A stretch of DNA of 8,215 nt from assembly GCA_002724615.1 (NCBI GenBank), contig PBPF01000167.1, positions 1 through 8,215 on the forward strand, written 5' to 3'. Each line of letters opens with the position of its first letter. The stretch's first letter is position 1. The notes beneath the pieces were generated by a model. The model was not told the origin of the DNA and did not search any database. It was given only the letters and a program-made list of their open reading frames with translations. The translations under genes and the position numbers were made by a program. Below, piece after piece: positions 6,328 to 8,215 of the stretch. This DNA comes from Verrucomicrobiales bacterium (GTDB taxonomy: Bacteria > Verrucomicrobiota > Verrucomicrobiia > Limisphaerales > UBA1100).

Positions 6328-7503
6328 GTGAGTTTTGTCGACACCTTTAACCAGCTGCCGCTCGAACGACTCGTGCACGACTCGCTTCAAACCACCCCCG
6401 CCCAAGCTCGCGCCACTATCGACAAAAACGACCTTGAACTGGCCGACTTTGCCCGACTCATCTCACCTGTGGCAGGCAGTAAGTTAGAAGCCATCAGCCG
6501 GCGTGCGCGCGCCATTACCCAACAACGCTTCGGCAAGGTCATCCGCCTCTTCGCTCCGCTATACGTTTCCAACGAATGCATCAACAACTGTACCTACTGT
6601 GGTTTCTCCCGCGACAATCCCATCCTACGCGTCACGCTTTCCCCGGACGAAGTCGTGCGCGAAGGCCAAGCGCTAGCGGCGCAAGGTTTTCGCAACCTTC
6701 TACTTGTCGCTGGCGAACACCCCCGTTTTATCAGTGAAGGCTATCTCGCCGAGTGCGTCACGGCCCTTCACCGGTTCATACCCGGCATTGCACTGGAGGT
6801 CGGCCCAATGGACACCGCGGAATACGCCCCGCTCGCGCGCGCCGGCGCCGAAGGTCTCGTGGTATATCAGGAAACCTACGATCGTCCTGTCTATTCCGAA
6901 ATGCACACGGCCGGTCCCAAAAAGGATTTTGATTGGCGGATGACTACACCCGAACGTGCCTATGCCGGCGGCTTCAGGCGGATTGGTATCGGCGCACTGC
7001 TGGGACTGGGTGACTGGCGCTGGGAAGCCCTCTCCCTAGCCGCCCACGCTCGCTGGTTACTACGCCATTGCTGGAAGGCTCAGCTCACTCTTTCTTTACC
7101 GCGCCTTCGCCCATGTGCCGGCGAGTTCGACCCACCCGTCAAGGTCACCGACCCAGAGCTCGTGCAACTCACTTGCGCCCTGCGCCTTTTCCTGCCGGAC
7201 GTGGGCATTGTGCTCTCCACGCGAGAGCCAGCCCAATTAAGGAATGGTCTCATCGGACTGGGAATCACCCATATGAGCGCGGGCAGCCATACTGAACCCG
7301 GTGGGTATACCGGCGCTGGCCGGGAAAACCTGCACCGCACTGAACGCGGACGCATTGTTCAAGACACCACCCATGCCAGCCAATGGGCCACCGGACAATT
7401 CGACATCGCCGATGAGCGAACCCCTGCCGAGGTCGCCCGCCAGATCGAACGTGCCGACCACGAGCCCGTCTGGAAAGACTGGGATGCGGCGTTGACGGCC
7501 TAG
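6328..7503 (+). CDS. thiH: 2-iminoacetate synthase ThiH (radical SAM)
   Basis: Radical SAM enzyme that cleaves tyrosine to p-cresol and dehydroglycine (2-iminoacetate), the C-N unit of the thiamin thiazole ring. The 391-residue product has the 4Fe-4S cluster motif C84-x3-C88-x2-C91 (CINNCTYCGF), the SAM-side strand with GE (129-130), QETYDRPVY (181-189), the GIGALLGLGDWR segment (220-231), the LSTRE strand (296-300), the MSAGSHTEPGGY segment (316-327), and the usual EPVWKDWD end (379-386). It is full length (the E. coli protein is 377 residues). The start is GTG at 6328 with no evident Shine-Dalgarno, a short hairpin at 6302-6316 lies just upstream, and the preceding membrane-protein gene ends 36 bases away. 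ThiH normally works with ThiG, which is not here; thiS follows after 162 bases. The cluster is oxygen sensitive, as is usual for the family. Confidence 0.95.
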   Translation: MSFVDTFNQLPLERLVHDSLQTTPAQARATIDKNDLELADFARLISPVAGSKLEAISRRARAITQQRFGKVIRLFAPLYVSNECINNCTYCGFSRDNPILRVTLSPDEVVREGQALAAQGFRNLLLVAGEHPRFISEGYLAECVTALHRFIPGIALEVGPMDTAEYAPLARAGAEGLVVYQETYDRPVYSEMHTAGPKKDFDWRMTTPERAYAGGFRRIGIGALLGLGDWRWEALSLAAHARWLLRHCWKAQLTLSLPRLRPCAGEFDPPVKVTDPELVQLTCALRLFLPDVGIVLSTREPAQLRNGLIGLGITHMSAGSHTEPGGYTGAGRENLHRTERGRIVQDTTHASQWATGQFDIADERTPAEVARQIERADHEPVWKDWDAALTA

Positions 7504-7665
7504 CGCAATTCGTTTACTTCCCCCCTCGTGCTCAACATTTCAACCAACGAGCAATACCATTTCCAATGCTTGCGCTCTTACCATGGGTGGCCGCTGCATC
7601 TTCACAATCTGCTTGGCGTACGCCTGCATTATCGACCTAAAATTAGTGTACTGACCTTGAGTTAA
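7504..7665. other. gap between thiH and thiS, no clear gene
   Basis: This 162-base gap carries no recognisable protein family, no THI-box sequence of a TPP riboswitch and no terminator with a T run. Two tiny open frames exist: plus strand 7583-7654 (23 residues, three cysteines) and minus strand 7540-7629 (29 residues, preceded by AGG at a suitable distance). Neither can be supported as a gene. The gap is larger than the others in this gene string, so thiS may have its own promoter. Confidence 0.5.
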
Positions 7666-7869
7666 ATGAGCGATTTGATGGCCAATGGGGAATCGATTAA
7701 AGCAGAGTTGCCTTGTGCACTGGAGGAATTCCTGAAGCAACGTGCCATACCTCCCCGCAGCGTAGTGGTGGAACACAACGGCGAGGCGGTCGCACCCAGC
7801 GAGTTTGCGCATCGCGTGGTACAAGACGGCGACCGACTGGAGATCGTGCGGATTGTTGCGGGTGGATAG
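7666..7869 (+). CDS. thiS: sulfur carrier protein ThiS
   Basis: Ubiquitin-like sulfur carrier of 67 residues, the usual length. ThiF adenylates its C-terminal glycine, which becomes a thiocarboxylate that gives sulfur to ThiG for the thiazole ring. The first strand carries the typical NGE turn (residues 7-9), followed by a helix with LEEFLKQR (19-26), the VVVEHNGE strand and turn (33-40), and the terminal VRIVAGG with the essential Gly-Gly (66-67). The first ATG (7666) is chosen because it keeps the residues of the first strand; a second in-frame ATG at 7678 would cut it. A weak GAG lies four bases before the start. It sits downstream of thiH, but thiG and thiF are not in the window. Confidence 0.93.
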   Translation: MSDLMANGESIKAELPCALEEFLKQRAIPPRSVVVEHNGEAVAPSEFAHRVVQDGDRLEIVRIVAGG

Positions 7870-7926
7870 CGCAAACTGAAAACCAACGATCCAGGAGACT
7901 CGGAGGCCTACACACATAAGGGGTGC

Positions 7927-7955
7927 TTGCGAGTAAGAGCTTTTTAAGATAGGGT
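7927..7955 (+). promoter_or_regulatory. possible weak sigma-70-like promoter before mgtE
   Basis: TTGCGA (7927-7932) and TAGGGT (7950-7955) are separated by 17 bases, the favoured spacing, but match the consensus hexamers only partly (four of six and three of six). The pair lies in the 104-base gap between thiS and the mgtE-like gene. Such a match can occur by chance. Confidence 0.2.
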
Positions 7956-7962
7956 CACGAGC

Positions 7963-7969
7963 GGAGGGG
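7963..7969 (+). promoter_or_regulatory. strong ribosome binding site of mgtE-like gene
   Basis: GGAGGGG ends four bases before the ATG at 7974. It is the clearest Shine-Dalgarno in the window and fixes the start of the magnesium transporter gene; the other genes here have weak sites or none. Confidence 0.7.
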
Positions 7970-7973
7970 CGGC

Positions 7974-8215
7974 ATGGCCGACGAAACACCAGTCTATCTC
8001 GAGGAGTACACCCGACTGCACCCAGCCGACTTGGCGGATGAACTGCAGCGGATGGAGGTGCCCGAGGCACGGCGCATCCTGCAGGAATTGCCCCATGAGC
8101 AGTCGGCGGATGCACTCGCAGAGCTGGAGCGAGACGTAGTGCTCAAACTTCTTGAGCAATTTCCCCGCAACCAGCTCATCCCCATTTTAAATCATCTGGA
8201 CGCAGATGATGCGGC
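7974..8215 (+). CDS. mgtE: MgtE-family magnesium transporter, N-terminal part (cut by window end)
   Basis: Only the first 80 codons are present and the frame runs off the window. They match the N-terminal superhelical domain of MgtE Mg2+ channels: LHPADLADEL (15-24), then repeated short helices with PEARRILQELP, SADALAELERD and LLEQFP, ending in LNHLDADDA. In the family this cytosolic domain and two CBS domains sense Mg2+ and gate a five-helix pore; those parts would lie beyond 8215. The ATG at 7974 is supported by the Shine-Dalgarno just upstream. No M-box-like magnesium riboswitch is recognisable in the 104-base leader. The family call is good, though a protein with only an MgtE-N domain cannot be excluded from this fragment. 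Confidence 0.85.
   Translation, partial: MADETPVYLEEYTRLHPADLADELQRMEVPEARRILQELPHEQSADALAELERDVVLKLLEQFPRNQLIPILNHLDADDA

Noticed and set aside
7583..7654. A 23-codon leader peptide with three Cys codons just before thiS
   Set aside because: It has no ribosome binding site and no attenuator hairpins after it; a frame this short is expected by chance.
7504..7665. TPP riboswitch before thiS (also looked for before thiH)
   Set aside because: The conserved CTGAGA and ACCTGA elements of the THI box are not found in either upstream region.
7540..8115. A 191-residue minus-strand open frame spanning thiS
   Set aside because: It is opposite thiS and the mgtE start, which have clear family motifs; its sequence is low in order and rich in Pro, Arg and Ser.

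Overview
The window looks like a chromosomal segment of a moderately GC-rich bacterium. The gene mix suggests the PVC superphylum, probably Verrucomicrobiota: a TPR-Ser/Thr kinase fusion, a Tat-targeted alkaline-phosphatase-fold-like protein coupled to a large membrane protein, frequent GTG starts and mostly weak Shine-Dalgarno sequences. That placement is inference; no rRNA or other phylogenetic marker is present. There is no sign of a phage, transposon, CRISPR array or plasmid. The content is chromosomal housekeeping plus one poorly described two-gene unit.

Left part (1-3279): a minus-strand gene encodes a soluble protein of about 778 residues, with N-terminal tetratricopeptide repeats and a C-terminal Hanks-type kinase domain with an intact catalytic core. 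It is divergent from a complete tRNA-Leu(GAG) gene with an encoded CCA end (2536-2620). Imperfect hairpins lie on both sides of the tRNA. A minus-strand miaE-like gene follows, encoding a diiron tRNA hydroxylase that acts at position 37 of other tRNAs.

Middle (3401-6291): a plus-strand group starts divergently from miaE. It has a small single-domain cupin with a full metal site, then a Tat-signal protein resembling the alkaline phosphatase superfamily but diverged at several expected metal ligands. The stop codon of that gene overlaps the GTG start of a 434-residue protein with about seven membrane segments. The last two are probably translated together and may work together at the membrane. 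This pair is the least explained part of the window.

Right part (6328-8215): thiH (2-iminoacetate synthase, radical SAM) and thiS (sulfur carrier, C-terminal Gly-Gly) both serve thiazole formation in thiamin synthesis, but thiG is not with them. No TPP riboswitch was seen. The window ends inside the N-terminal domain of an MgtE-type magnesium transporter, which has the best ribosome binding site here. All six plus-strand protein genes from 3401 to the end face the same way with gaps of 4 bp overlap to 162 bp, so one or two operons are likely.
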